The position numbers and the translations under genes are program-made. From Shewanella gaetbuli (lineage in GTDB: Bacteria; Pseudomonadota; Gammaproteobacteria; Enterobacterales; Shewanellaceae): a stretch of DNA of 64,000 nucleotides. The stretch lies in contig NZ_JAKIKP010000006.1 in NCBI RefSeq assembly GCF_023284065.1, positions 62,001 through 126,000 of the forward strand. Reading direction: 5' to 3'. Each line of letters begins with the position of its first letter. Within the stretch, counting starts at the first letter, position 1. This document shows, piece by piece, positions 15,983 to 26,800 of this stretch. The notes beneath the pieces are model-generated. The model was given only the letters and a program-made list of their open reading frames with translations, searched no databases and was not told the DNA's origin.

Positions 15983-16660
15983 ATGGCATTAACAGTTGAT
16001 GACATTCTAACCAAGCGTGTTCGGCTCTTGTTACGCGACATTGACGAGGGTGGTGTCCAGTGGCGTGATGCGGAGCTAATCAATTGGTTTAACGAAGCAT
16101 GTGAGGAAATTTCACGCCTACAGCCTGAATCGTCCTCAAAAACCGTTGAAGTTTCCCCATTACAACAGGGAGCTAAACAAACTGTGCCGCAAGGTACTTC
16201 ATTACTGCTAGAGGCGGTTTGTAACTCGTCAGATGGCAATGAGGGTCGCATTGTTCGTAGAGTCGAGCGCAGCACATTGGATAATGAAGAACCTGATTGG
16301 ATGATGTCGGAAAGGACTGATGTAGTGATGCGCTACGCTGCCAGTTTGACCGACCCAAGAGTGTTCTATGTTTACCCGCCATCGTCAGGTTCGGCTAATT
16401 CTGGTTTGAGTATTGTAGTCGCCACTGTGCCTGATAAGGTCACGCAGCTAACGGATATGTGCCCGTTACCTGATATGTATTCATCGGTTATTGCTAACTA
16501 CGTACTACATCGAGCATTCAGCAAGTTAACGGAATCGGCAGATGCCCAGCAACGTGCCATTCACTACTTGCAATTGTTTGATGCACAGGTTGGCACAACG
16601 ATTAATACGATGGAGGGACGAACAGCACCAGCGCGTGATCCGATTGGCCCAGGAGTGTAA
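15983..16660 (+). CDS. Head-tail connector (DUF6682-like), 225 aa
   Basis: The N-terminal helical segment (VDDILTKRVRLLLRD...VQWRDAELINWFNEACEEI) is the typical start of phage head-tail adaptor proteins that bind below the portal (DUF6682, T7 gp11-like position). A beta-rich middle is followed by a helical C-terminus (YVLHRAFSKLTESADAQQRAIHYLQLF pattern) that would pack against neighbours in the ring. It has a strong ribosome site (AGGAG) and is followed by the next connector with a 2-nt gap. Role inferred from gene order and these features. Confidence 0.7.
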   Translation: MALTVDDILTKRVRLLLRDIDEGGVQWRDAELINWFNEACEEISRLQPESSSKTVEVSPLQQGAKQTVPQGTSLLLEAVCNSSDGNEGRIVRRVERSTLDNEEPDWMMSERTDVVMRYAASLTDPRVFYVYPPSSGSANSGLSIVVATVPDKVTQLTDMCPLPDMYSSVIANYVLHRAFSKLTESADAQQRAIHYLQLFDAQVGTTINTMEGRTAPARDPIGPGV

Positions 16661-16662
16661 TC

Positions 16663-17289
16663 ATGGCATTAGTCCAAGAATGGGTTGAAAGTATCTCTTT
16701 AGACGTTCCAGAACCTATGGCGGGTACGATTGCCCGTCAGGTGAGAATGGCAATACAAGAGTTCTTTCGCCAATCCGAGGCATGGCGACACCGCGAAACG
16801 TTTACTTTAACAGGGGACGAGTATGAGTTTATCTTGGGAAACCTACCAGCTAATACTTATGCTTATGCTAGCCGTCACGCTTATATCACCTATAGCACAG
16901 GTGATAGGCATAAACTTACCTCAACTTTACCTGAGCGACTTAACCCACGCACTCAAGGCTGTCCTACTGAGTTTGCTATTGACGGTAATGTTATTTTGCT
17001 CAGTGCCATACCACCTAACGGAGTATTGGAGGTTGAGGTCGTTGTCCAACCAACCCGTAATATTGGAGAGGTTGATGATGCCGTTTGCGACCGTTGGTTT
17101 GAGTATATCCGTCATGGAGCATTAGCGGGCTTGCTAAAAGCCCCTGATAGGGTGTGGACAAATAAGTCAGCCGCAGCCGAGCATGAGCGCCAGTTCTTAT
17201 TGGGTATCGCCAAGGCCAAGCGTGAAATGTCACGTAACCGAAGCCGACCAAAGCGTAATGTTCGCTTTAACAAGGGGTTCGCATGGTAG
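16663..17289 (+). CDS. Tail/connector protein, 208 aa
   Basis: It starts two bases after the preceding stop with AGGAG upstream. The N-terminal helices (VRMAIQEFFRQSEAWRH) and a beta-rich centre resemble phage tail adaptor proteins that form a ring under the portal. Residues ~185-208 are very basic (KREMSRNRSRPKRNVRF). It overlaps the next gene by 7 nt. I do not recognise a specific family. The function is assigned from its place in the head-tail joining cluster. Confidence 0.6.
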   Translation: MALVQEWVESISLDVPEPMAGTIARQVRMAIQEFFRQSEAWRHRETFTLTGDEYEFILGNLPANTYAYASRHAYITYSTGDRHKLTSTLPERLNPRTQGCPTEFAIDGNVILLSAIPPNGVLEVEVVVQPTRNIGEVDDAVCDRWFEYIRHGALAGLLKAPDRVWTNKSAAAEHERQFLLGIAKAKREMSRNRSRPKRNVRFNKGFAW

Positions 17290-17690
17290 GTGAGCATGAG
17301 GTCTTAATTGTCCACGAAGACGATGTTGAACATTTATGGCCTCTTGTTCAGCCTTGGCTAGAACGCTTGCACAAGCGCCATAAAGGGGTTGCCCCTGACA
17401 AGCTTAGGGAAATGGTAGACACAGGTGAGGCATTCCTTGTTATCTACGGGAAACAGGGATTCGCCATTTTTACCCCATTAGGTGACACCTATTTTGTGAT
17501 TTCGATGGCTGCTTTTTCTGGTGTTTGTGATTTCCCCATTGAGCAAATCATATCGAATGCAACTGAACACGCTAAAGGGCTTGGTTTTAAACGTGTTGAG
17601 GTTGGTTCGCCCCGCAAAGCATGGTGGGTAATCCTGCCAAAACTGGGCTTTGTCTGGGACGGTGAGTTTAAGTTTACATTGGAGTTGTAG
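17283..17690 (+). CDS. GNAT-fold-like internal virion protein, 135 aa
   Basis: The sequence follows an acetyltransferase-like alternation: an N-terminal strand, GEAFLVIYGKQGFAIFTP strands, an HAKGLGFKRVEVGSP turn and a final KLGFVWDGEFKFTLEL strand. That resembles GNAT C-termini, but the acetyl-CoA loop (Q/RxxGxG/A) is absent. T7 gp13, a similar-sized phage protein also encoded before the ejection proteins, has been linked to this fold, so a structural or assembly role is more likely than catalysis. The gene overlaps its predecessor by 7 nt and is 2 nt from the next gene. Confidence 0.55.
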   Translation: MVGEHEVLIVHEDDVEHLWPLVQPWLERLHKRHKGVAPDKLREMVDTGEAFLVIYGKQGFAIFTPLGDTYFVISMAAFSGVCDFPIEQIISNATEHAKGLGFKRVEVGSPRKAWWVILPKLGFVWDGEFKFTLEL

Positions 17691-17692
17691 CC

Positions 17693-18286
17693 ATGAGTAT
17701 GGGTCCTGATGAACCAAAAACCCCTGAGAGCGAGAAGATTAAGACCCAAGTGTCTGCTCAGATGTTCAAAGAGGGAACGGCAATCAAAAGTCGTGTGGGC
17801 AAGGACTATGTAAAAGATGTTGTCCGTAAGACCGCAGGCCGAGAGTCAGCTAGCGAGAATCTTGAGAACGAGATCAAAAAGAGTCGTCAAGAAAAACCTA
17901 GAACGGCAACGGCAATTGCAGATTCTGCAGTATCAGGTGGTACTTCTGGTATTGGTGGTGCAATCCGTGGCGGTGCTACCGATGCGCAGCGCAGAGGTTC
18001 AGGTGCTTCAAGTGCTACACGTTCAGGGGCAAATCTGGTGAACACACTAAACGCAGCGTCCTCTATTGACCATGCCAAGAGCATGAATAAGTTTGACCAG
18101 CAAACAAGCCGTAACCAAATGGCCTTGGATGCAGTAGCTATTGGTGCAGGTATGGGGCTGGCTGACCGTTGGGACAATGAGGAGTTGGACGAGGAGTACG
18201 AAAGAATGGATCAGTATGCCCACAAACCCAACAGTCGTGGCGGCAAAAGACGCAAGCGTAAACAAATCGTAGGCATTGGAGGTTAA
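17693..18286 (+). CDS. Small virion-region protein, Gly/Ser/Ala-rich, 197 aa
   Basis: No family recognised. The N-terminus is charged and helical. Residues ~75-125 are low-complexity Gly/Ala/Ser (SGGTSGIGGAIRGG...), which could be flexible or membrane-active. The C-terminus is strongly basic (GGKRRKRKQIVGIGG). Its stop overlaps the first of two ATGs of the next gene, and the GGAGG before that gene lies in its last codons, so the two are translationally coupled. Probably part of the ejected internal protein set. Confidence 0.6.
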   Translation: MSMGPDEPKTPESEKIKTQVSAQMFKEGTAIKSRVGKDYVKDVVRKTAGRESASENLENEIKKSRQEKPRTATAIADSAVSGGTSGIGGAIRGGATDAQRRGSGASSATRSGANLVNTLNAASSIDHAKSMNKFDQQTSRNQMALDAVAIGAGMGLADRWDNEELDEEYERMDQYAHKPNSRGGKRRKRKQIVGIGG

Positions 18287-18288
18287 TG

Positions 18289-18969
18289 ATGCAGAACTTA
18301 GCCCTAGCAGAAGATTACAGAGGTGGCACAGGAGTTAGTAAAATCTCAACTGGTGGAACAGTTGTGCCTTTCTCAAGAAGTTCTTACTCACGGTCAAGCG
18401 CACTTACTTCGACCAAAGACCCTGAAAAGCTTCTCCAAGAAATGTATCGTTCACAGCTTACCGATTATAACCAGTACCAAAAGCCGTTGATTGATGCACT
18501 TGCCGAAGAAGCCGAATCAAATGACATTATCAAACTGGGTGACATTCAGGCCGAGGCGATTGGTGATCGAGTGCGTAACCGTACTGAGCGTTCCCTTTCA
18601 ATGAACAACACCAACTTACTACCTAGCCAACGTAAAGCACTGGAACACCGCTTGAACAATGACCTAAAAATCACTGAGGGCGGCATTAAACGGGCAGCGA
18701 GTATTGCCCAGCAAGAACACAATACAGCGACTCGTACAAACCTAATGTCTATCGCTGAATCATTGCAGACTACGGGTGTTTCTGGTGTGAGTGCCGCAGC
18801 TAAGGCCAAGGCTGAACGTGACGCAGCCGCAGCCAAAGCTAAGGGCGGGATGTTGTCTCAAGTTATGTCAATTGCTGGCGGTGTAGTCGGTGGTATTTAT
18901 GGTGGCCCAATGGGTGCGCAACTTGGCGCATCATTAGGCGGCATGGCTGGCGGTGCGATTGGAGGTTAA
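18289..18969 (+). CDS. Internal virion protein with glycine-zipper tail (T7 gp14-like position)
   Basis: The ATG at 18289 is favoured over 18286 because GGAGG then has six-base spacing, identical to the context of the following gene (GGAGGTTAATA-ATG). The 226-aa protein has helical, Gln/Glu-rich residues ~40-150, an Ala/Lys helix, and a C-terminal ~35 residues of glycine-zipper type (GGVVGGIYGGPMGAQLGASL), which suggests membrane insertion. In T7-like phages the smallest ejection protein forms the outer-membrane pore, and gene order here matches that. No direct family match. Confidence 0.6.
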   Translation: MQNLALAEDYRGGTGVSKISTGGTVVPFSRSSYSRSSALTSTKDPEKLLQEMYRSQLTDYNQYQKPLIDALAEEAESNDIIKLGDIQAEAIGDRVRNRTERSLSMNNTNLLPSQRKALEHRLNNDLKITEGGIKRAASIAQQEHNTATRTNLMSIAESLQTTGVSGVSAAAKAKAERDAAAAKAKGGMLSQVMSIAGGVVGGIYGGPMGAQLGASLGGMAGGAIGG

Positions 18970-18971
18970 TA

Positions 18972-20741
18972 ATGTCTTATAGAAATGGTGCATCTAGCCC
19001 GTTAGTTGATTTAATTCAGTCGTACCGCAGAGAGCAGATTGTTCGTGATCAAATGCGCATCGACCAGATGAACCGTGACCGTGAACATGCCTATCGTATT
19101 AGTCGAGCGAACCAAGCTGATAGACAATGGGAAAAGTCATTTGAAACGGGTGTCCAACAGTGGGCATACGATAGGAATGTTGAAGCCCAAGAACGTCAGC
19201 GTTTGGCTGATGAACGTGCCAAGAAACAAGCAGCACAAGAGCATTTTACCCAAGACTCGTTGAACCTACTTGGTGAGCGGGAACAAGAGCTTAAAGGACG
19301 TTTAGCTGCATTTGCAGGTGGCGGTCAAACAGGCCAAGTGGCAGATTTTGGGTTAGTTGATAGAGGCGACAGCTATACAGTTGAGGGTGTGCGTACCGAT
19401 GGAACACGAGTTGGCTTTAATAATGTAAACCCGACTGAACATGACCCTAGCAAAGCATTACGCATTCCTAAGCACATGGCGCGCCAAACACTAGACCATG
19501 TTGACCGCTTAACAGCACAGGCCGAGCAGCAAAACATGCCGCCTGAAATGGCTAATGCGTATGTTCGTGCAGGTATCACGCAAGACCCTGAAACCAATGA
19601 GGCGCGTATCGCTACGCCAGAAGAACAGGCAGTTAACCTACGTAACCAAGGTTTCATACACACCAATGATGATATTAAAGAAATGACTAACGAGGTGTCG
19701 GCCAAACTAGAACCTAAGTCATTGAAGAATAGCCGTGTGCAGCCAAAGAAAAACGGTGATGTTGCCGTGTCACCTAAAGCAACGCCTGACGATGTGGTGG
19801 ACTTCAAGCGTCAAGTGACGGAGCAAGGTGTTAACCTCAAAGTTAAGTTGCCTTTTAGCCTAGGTGATAGCAAAGACGATGCAGCGCAAAGCCCAGAGGC
19901 TAAACGAGCCAAAATTGAGGAAGAACTCGCACAGATACAGTCTGAAAAACGCAGGCATCAAGCAGCCTCTAAACTGTACCTAGCGAATGAGATTGACGAG
20001 CAAGCGTTCCTAAATTACACGGCAACTGGTGACTTTACCCGAAGTGCGGCACAAGTTGAAAAAGACGCATTAGCTATGCAGGTGGACGCAGCCCAGCTTA
20101 AAAGAATTGAGAGGCAGATGCGTAATGGTGAGCTTGAGATTCGGATGAAAGTTAAAGAGCACAATGCCAAGATGACGGGAAACAAAGAGGGTGAGGCGAG
20201 CGATTCAGTGAAATACGCTGACTTACTCAAATCATCTGATGGCCGCACTATCCTCAAGACCATTAATAGCACTGTGGTAGGCTCAATTAAGCAGTACAAT
20301 TTCCGTGATGATACCAAAGAGCGTTTAGCGGCTGCGGTTGAAAGTGAGTTACCCGCACTGTTTACTACGAGCTTCTTTAGCCAGCGTGACGCAACCAGTA
20401 TGGGGAACTTGGCTGCACTGAATATTGCTACTGGCCTAAAAGGGCGTGATATGGAGGCAGGACGGGGTAACTTCCCATTAGTCACATATCTTGTCGATGT
20501 GGAAACCCAGCACAAGCCACTTGTCGCGTCACACATTACACAAACCGTACAGAGTGCGCCCGAAAATGCGTACTTATCGACTCCTCAAGGCGTTGTGCCA
20601 CTAACAGCCGAGAGTTATTCCTATGCGTTCGACCAGTACCTACAACATGTGGTCTATCCGAACACCAATGGGGAACTAACCGAGGCTGATATTGCGGAAG
20701 AAGTGGCTAAATTTAATGCGAGGAATGGGCTTAGTGGGTAG
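18972..20741 (+). CDS. Internal virion protein (T7 gp15-like position), 589 aa
   Basis: A mostly helical, Gln/Arg/Glu-rich protein. The first ~90 residues are a long charged helix (SYRREQIVRDQMRIDQMNRDREH pattern), residues ~100-150 a small beta-rich segment, and the rest helical. There are no membrane segments or enzymatic motifs. It sits between the glycine-zipper protein and the giant internal protein, the slot of T7 gp15, which forms part of the tunnel through the periplasm. The assignment rests on gene order and composition. The 80-bp gap after it contains a promoter-like element. Confidence 0.6.
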   Translation: MSYRNGASSPLVDLIQSYRREQIVRDQMRIDQMNRDREHAYRISRANQADRQWEKSFETGVQQWAYDRNVEAQERQRLADERAKKQAAQEHFTQDSLNLLGEREQELKGRLAAFAGGGQTGQVADFGLVDRGDSYTVEGVRTDGTRVGFNNVNPTEHDPSKALRIPKHMARQTLDHVDRLTAQAEQQNMPPEMANAYVRAGITQDPETNEARIATPEEQAVNLRNQGFIHTNDDIKEMTNEVSAKLEPKSLKNSRVQPKKNGDVAVSPKATPDDVVDFKRQVTEQGVNLKVKLPFSLGDSKDDAAQSPEAKRAKIEEELAQIQSEKRRHQAASKLYLANEIDEQAFLNYTATGDFTRSAAQVEKDALAMQVDAAQLKRIERQMRNGELEIRMKVKEHNAKMTGNKEGEASDSVKYADLLKSSDGRTILKTINSTVVGSIKQYNFRDDTKERLAAAVESELPALFTTSFFSQRDATSMGNLAALNIATGLKGRDMEAGRGNFPLVTYLVDVETQHKPLVASHITQTVQSAPENAYLSTPQGVVPLTAESYSYAFDQYLQHVVYPNTNGELTEADIAEEVAKFNARNGLSG

Positions 20742-20768
20742 CTTTAAATAAGCTCTAAACACAATATT

Positions 20769-20811
20769 AGTCTTAATGCTATAATCCATATTAGTTCTAC
20801 TGCTAATATGG
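20769..20811 (+). promoter_or_regulatory. Extended -10 promoter, paired sites and leader hairpin before the giant virion protein gene
   Basis: AGTCTTAAT (20769) and AGTTCTACT (20793) are 24 bp apart. TGCTATAAT (20777-20785) is a perfect extended -10. CCATATTAG (20786-20794) pairs with CTAATATGG (20803-20811), and the weak GGA ribosome site falls at the foot of the 3' arm, nine bases before ATG. Both transcription and translation may be controlled here. Confidence 0.6.
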
Positions 20812-20821
20812 ATTTTTATTT

Positions 20822-23800
20822 ATGAGTCAGGAATATTTAGATTTCTACGCCAAAGAAGCTGAACACGCAAGGCTACGTGCCGAGAAGAAAGCCTCGCAGC
20901 AACCAGCAGAGCCAACCCAACAAGAGCCAGAGTTTACCTTGGTTGACGGTGATTCAGGTTACTACAATACTGGACAAGGCGAGGAGCATATTAGGTTCAC
21001 AGGTTTTAATACGGGTGAAAAAGCCCACAAAAACCGTTTTGATGAAAGCCCAAATGCTCAATTAGGCCAACAAACAACACAAGCGTTGTTAGATAATGGT
21101 GCTAATGTGCAGCGTAGCGGAGAGCAGGGCTACTATGGCCGCGAACTGGCCACATTAAGCGGTGAAAATGGTGAGAATCTAGGACATGATCTTGTTCGAG
21201 CAGGTATCGCTTTACCAACCAAAGACGAAAAATCAGCACAAGCGTTCTATGATGGTATTTCACGTACCGCATTAGGCCGCAACCCTACCCATAATGAGAT
21301 TGTAAACGAGGCTGCTCAACATGTTGCCCCTACTGAACGTAATTTTGAAAACGTTGCGTTCGGGCAAATGCAGCCCAAAGACCGCAGAAATATACTCGAA
21401 AAATCATGGTCACGGGGCGTTGATGAAATGCAAGCGTCATTCGGTGGCCTGTTCAACTACCTAGGTGAATTAACGGGTAACGAAGACTTGGCGCAATTTG
21501 GCCATGAATCTCGAACCAAGAACCAACTTGAAGCTAGTTTTTCCCCAAGAGAAGTTGAGAGCTATGAGCACATTAAAAGTGTCGATGATGCCGCGACCTA
21601 CATTGTCGAAACGCTAGGCGAAATGGCACCGTCATTAGTGGCTGACGGTTTAATCACTCTTGCCACGCTTGGCGGTGGTTTATCGGTAGTTGCCGCTCGT
21701 CACGCAGCCACCACAGTTGTTACCCAATCAATAAAACAAAAAGCTATTAGTGCTGCAAAAGGAAAAGCGATTAAGCGAAGTCTGATGGCTGGCCCTGTTG
21801 TATCGGGTATGGCTCAGTCCGCAGGGGCAATGGAAAATCGTTTAGATGCAGAGTCAGACGGTGAGCATGGTTTGGCATCAACATTATCAGGTGTTGTAGG
21901 TGGTGTGCTTAACCTTGCGCCATATGCTGCGGTGTTCGGAGATATTGCGCGTACTGCAGGGCTTGGTGATGATGTTATTGAGTCAGTCACCAAGGGTATG
22001 AAAGGTTGGGCTACCAATGCTGCAACAACAAGCATTAAAGGTGGTGGTGCAGAGGGCGCAGCGTCACTTGCCCAAATGGTTATTGACGATGTTATTTATG
22101 CTAATGAGCTAAACAAAGATTGGGATGACATAACGACCAATTATGTTGATGACACAATCCGCGCTGTACTCGGTGGTGGTATTGCCGCAGGTGGCGCATC
22201 GGGTATCGCTAGCGGTGTATCCGTAATGCGCGAGTATAGCGAGGCCAGACGATTAGCTGATGCAGAGGCCAAGAACCAAAATGCAGATTTACGTGCCGAG
22301 GCAGAAGCGTTCAACCGCATGTATAGCGAATTGCAACTTGATGATGGTGCAGAAGTCATTACGAGCGAGGACGGTATTTCAGGCCGAGAAGAACGCGAGC
22401 TACGCAACAGCAAATTCATGGACGGTGACAACTTAATACCTGTAGATGAACTCAAAAAGCGCATTGATGCAGGTTCGGTGACAATGGACGAGGTAAGAGA
22501 ATTTGTACTCGATTCAGGTGTTAATGAGCAAAGTGTCCCATTACTTAACGAAGAAGAACGTTTAAAAGAACGTCACGACCGTTTACACAACCGAGCCAGA
22601 GCTACCCTTGATGTGTTAATGAGTGATGACCCAAGTTCGGTAGAAAGCAGTGAGCTTGAGCCTAAAACAGTAAAACGTTTAGCCTCTCTTACACAGGACG
22701 AACCAGCAAAGGCCGCAGAGTTAACCAAGCGTCTAGCTAAGGCTGTATTGAGTAAAACCGATGATCCAAACAAAATGGGTACTCAGATTCGGGACGTTTT
22801 AGGTGTGTTCAAAGATGCCTATATAAAACGCGCTGACATTCTTAGTGACACTGAGGTAACACCTGATTGGATGCAGGGCTACTACAACGTATTGAACCCA
22901 AAAGCTGAACCAGCAGCCGATACTTCAACCTTTGATAAGAACCATGTGGCTGAGAATGCAGAGGTCGCAGACAAGGCCAAGCAGCATGAGCGTAAAGCAC
23001 TTAACGCTAAGTACGGTGAGGTTAACGCTATGGCGCAGGCCACATTGGAGAACATGCGCCAACGTGCAGCTAACGTCCAAGACCCGACCTTGGCACAGGC
23101 GTTCAATGACATAGTGAATGACGTTGCTATCGACACCAAAAGTAGAGAAGCAAGTGCCAAGCTAAAGCAGCTTGAACAAGACTATGGTGTTAAGACTAAT
23201 CCTGATGCACCAGTTCAATTACGGTGGTTTTCAGTCTTAGAGGCCGCAGATGAACAGATGCGTGACCTAGGGGCAGCTAATGAGGCCAGAGCTAACATTG
23301 ACCCGTCAGAAGTATACCGAGGGGCTAATACGATTGAATCAGTGGCAAAAGGTGCTAACCCCACAGCCCCAGAACCTAAAGCCCAAGTGAAGCGTGTTAA
23401 CCCTGCCGATAACAAGGCCATAGAAACACAGACAAAGGAAACCAAAACAAAGCCTGCGCCAAAGGCTGAGAAGAATATGGCTACGGCAAGGGCTAAGGCG
23501 AATTTGGCTGTTGCTGAGGACATTATTAAGGCTGCAAATGGTGAGCGAACACCACAGTTAAGTAACCTTATGAAGCATTACGGGGTGAAAGAAACGTCTA
23601 GTTACGCTAAAGATGTACTATCACTACGTAAAGCACTTGTTGACCGAGTAACCGATACACCTACACCTAAGCCTACCGTAGCCAATACGCAGAAAGTGAC
23701 AGAAGCTAAAGCGTCACGAAAAGCGTTGGAAGAAAAAGCGGGGGAGGCATGGGAGAAATCCAATGAGGGTGAAGCGTTACTTGCTGATATTGCTCGCCTA

Positions 23801-26800
23801 GAGGAGTCAACCAAGGGTGCGCGAAACTTGGTGAATAACGCGCTCAAGAAAGGCCAGACCCATATTAAAGGTATGACTATCCATGAGGTCGCCCAGAACA
23901 TTGTTCGCGTTGAACAAACGCTTTCTGAGTTGCGAAAAGCTGAGAAGAAAGGCCGAAAAACCTTTGTCTCAGATTACATGGACGGTGAGTATCATGATGA
24001 CATGCCAGGTCAAGATTCGGTAGTCGAGATCGCCCAAGAGTTTGATGCTGAATCAACCCAAGAAAACAGCGTTGATGCGCTTTATGACGAGGGACAGTTA
24101 ACCTCGACCCGTGAGGTTCGGGCTGCAATGGAACAGCGTCAAGCTCATGCTAGAGGTGTGATTGATGATTTAAGTGAATTACTACCCGATGTGTCTAAAG
24201 AGGCATTTGCGGAGTTGGAACGCCACTTAACCCGTCAAACTGAACAGGAATTGGATATTTTAGGGCTGGTCGAGTCTGACCCGAAAAACCGAGCCACTAA
24301 TGTAGAAGTGCTTGGCGGTAATATGCAGCAAGCGCCTACTGCAACGGCTAAAGGTGTAAGAGGGTTTAATGAGGCTAAGAGGTTAAGTAAAAAAGCGGTT
24401 AAAGAGCTTTCAGACATGATCACTTCTGCATTTACCCGTGAGTTTGCCGACAAAAAGGTGAGTTTTGATGATGTTGAGCAGTTCTTACGTAAACGTGGGA
24501 TTATTGGTGATAGCGCACTAACTAACACCAAAGAAGATACCACCAATCCTTATAGCATGACGGAAAGCATGATCTCCCGCTCACTATCTAGGTTGCGAGG
24601 TAAAGACCCCAAACTCAGTGATGTTGGCCGAGTATTCGTTACCCAAATAACCCCAGATGGGCGCAAGGTTCGCCATACTATTTTGGCTGATGAGATTGTT
24701 AAGGCAGGACTTGTTACCCAAGGCCGTAAGCGACATGACATTGAGACAGGCAACAGCGACATAAATAACACGCGAGTGGATATTTATACTGCATTCTTGG
24801 ATGGTTTAAGTGCGCTACATAATGCTGGTATAGATTCTGGTGATTCGTCAGTTGGCCATTACAAGCTATCCCAAGTACCCGCCAACCTTAAAATATGGCA
24901 TACGCACGGCAGCAAAAAGGTTGATGGTGAAAAGGTCTCTAAACCCCTGACATTGGCATCTGTCCAAAATTATACAAACCTCGTTACTGTGTCCCGATAC
25001 CGAAGCCAGATTGCTTCTAATCGAGGCACGATTGAGGCTATGCGAGATTCGTTGACTGCTGAGTTAAAGGGCTTAGTTGTCGAGAATGACAAGGACAGAA
25101 AACGTAAAGCCGATATAGAGGAGCAGTTAGCCTTATTAGAGGGTGAGGTCGAGGGATACGACACAGATAAAAGCCTTGAGGTGCAGGTGTTAATTGATGA
25201 ATACCGTGAGGCAATGGCAAGTCGTGATGACTCCGACCATTTTGACCATCAAACGTCCAAACCCAAGGGTAATATCCAAGGTGAGGATGTTTACCACCAA
25301 GACTTTGAACGAGAGCTTCAATCTGATGCTGAGGCAGAGTATTGGAGAGTCAAGAACGGTAAGCCTTTGGAGAGTATGAGTAATGAGGCTCAGTTATTCA
25401 AAAAGGTTGTAGAAGTTACCCGCAAGCACTTGGCTAAAGCAGATAATGTGGATGCGAATAACCCCGCGCCCACCTTAAATAAAAAAGGGCAAGACCGTGA
25501 AATCAAAGGCAAGGACAAAAAGCCTTTATCACAGGGGGATAAGGTACGCTTGATGCGTAGGCTACGTAAAGAAGTTACCCCGCATAAAGTGGTCAAAGGG
25601 TTATGGAAGCTGACCCACACGTTACGCACTCGTTTAGAACGGATTCACCCAAATATGGCCGATATGCTCTTTGCCCGTACAGGGGAGGATTCGGGCTTGC
25701 CTAATTTCGAGCGTGATAGCCGTTTTATGCGAGAATCGTTTGAATCTAAGTGGGCTGCGGCTATGAGAGGGCAAACAGCCAAGGATATTAAAGCCGCTTG
25801 GCTCGATGCTCAAACAGGTAGCCCGAAAACTGAGCTAGGGAAAAGGGCACATAAGCTGGTTAGTGAGTTTACGGCTGAAATTAGCAAAGCTAACCCTAAC
25901 TACAAGATGAAAGGCTTACCTGTTGTAATCGACACGGCTAAGTTAAACAGTGACATTGAAGGTTTCAAAGAAATCCTAAACCGCGCCAATATCAAGTTCA
26001 CAAAAAATTTCACAGTAGATGATCTTGTTCACAGGCTAATGGACGCAAAAGGTGTTGCTGAGTTTGCAATTAGGCCAGAAAACCCAAGTGTAGTGGGCGG
26101 CCAAGGATTTATGGATATTCTACGCCCTGCTGTGAAAGATTTACAAAGAGCGGGATTCATTGACCTTGATTCAGAGTCAGCAATGGCACGTTTCATTGCT
26201 TCGGGTTCTGCGTTCGCTACGTGGTCTAAAATCTTCGGTGCAAAGAACAAGAAAGGCGAGTTTAACGAAAACGCTCTGTATGAATACTATAAACAGCAAG
26301 TTCCCCCTGAGTACCTTGGGGAGTTCAGACGTTTAGTTGCCGGTGCAACAGGACAGTTTTCGGCAGACACACATCCTTGGATAAATCGCCTAAATTCAGT
26401 GTCGTTTACATTAACTGCCGCTACGGTGTTGTGGTTCAGTGGTATAGCTAGTATCCCTGAAATCGGTGTTGCTGCGGGGCGTACTCGTGGTGACGTTAAA
26501 GGGCTAGGTAAAGATATTATCAGTCACTTGCGAGGAACAACCCGCAGAGAACGTGATGACTTGGCAGAGCTATTCGGTACAGTTACCCCGTCAATGATGC
26601 GTGAAACTTTGATGGCGACCTATGACAATGGCCTGCTTACTATTGGTAAAACAGGGGCTAAAGTGACTCAGGCCGTGTTTAAGTATAATGGCCAAGAGTT
26701 CATAACTCGAATGACCCGTTCACTTGCTACCCAGTGGGGCATAAAGTTTATTGAGCAACATGCGAGACTTGCAGCAGAGGGCAACGACACCAGCGTTCGG

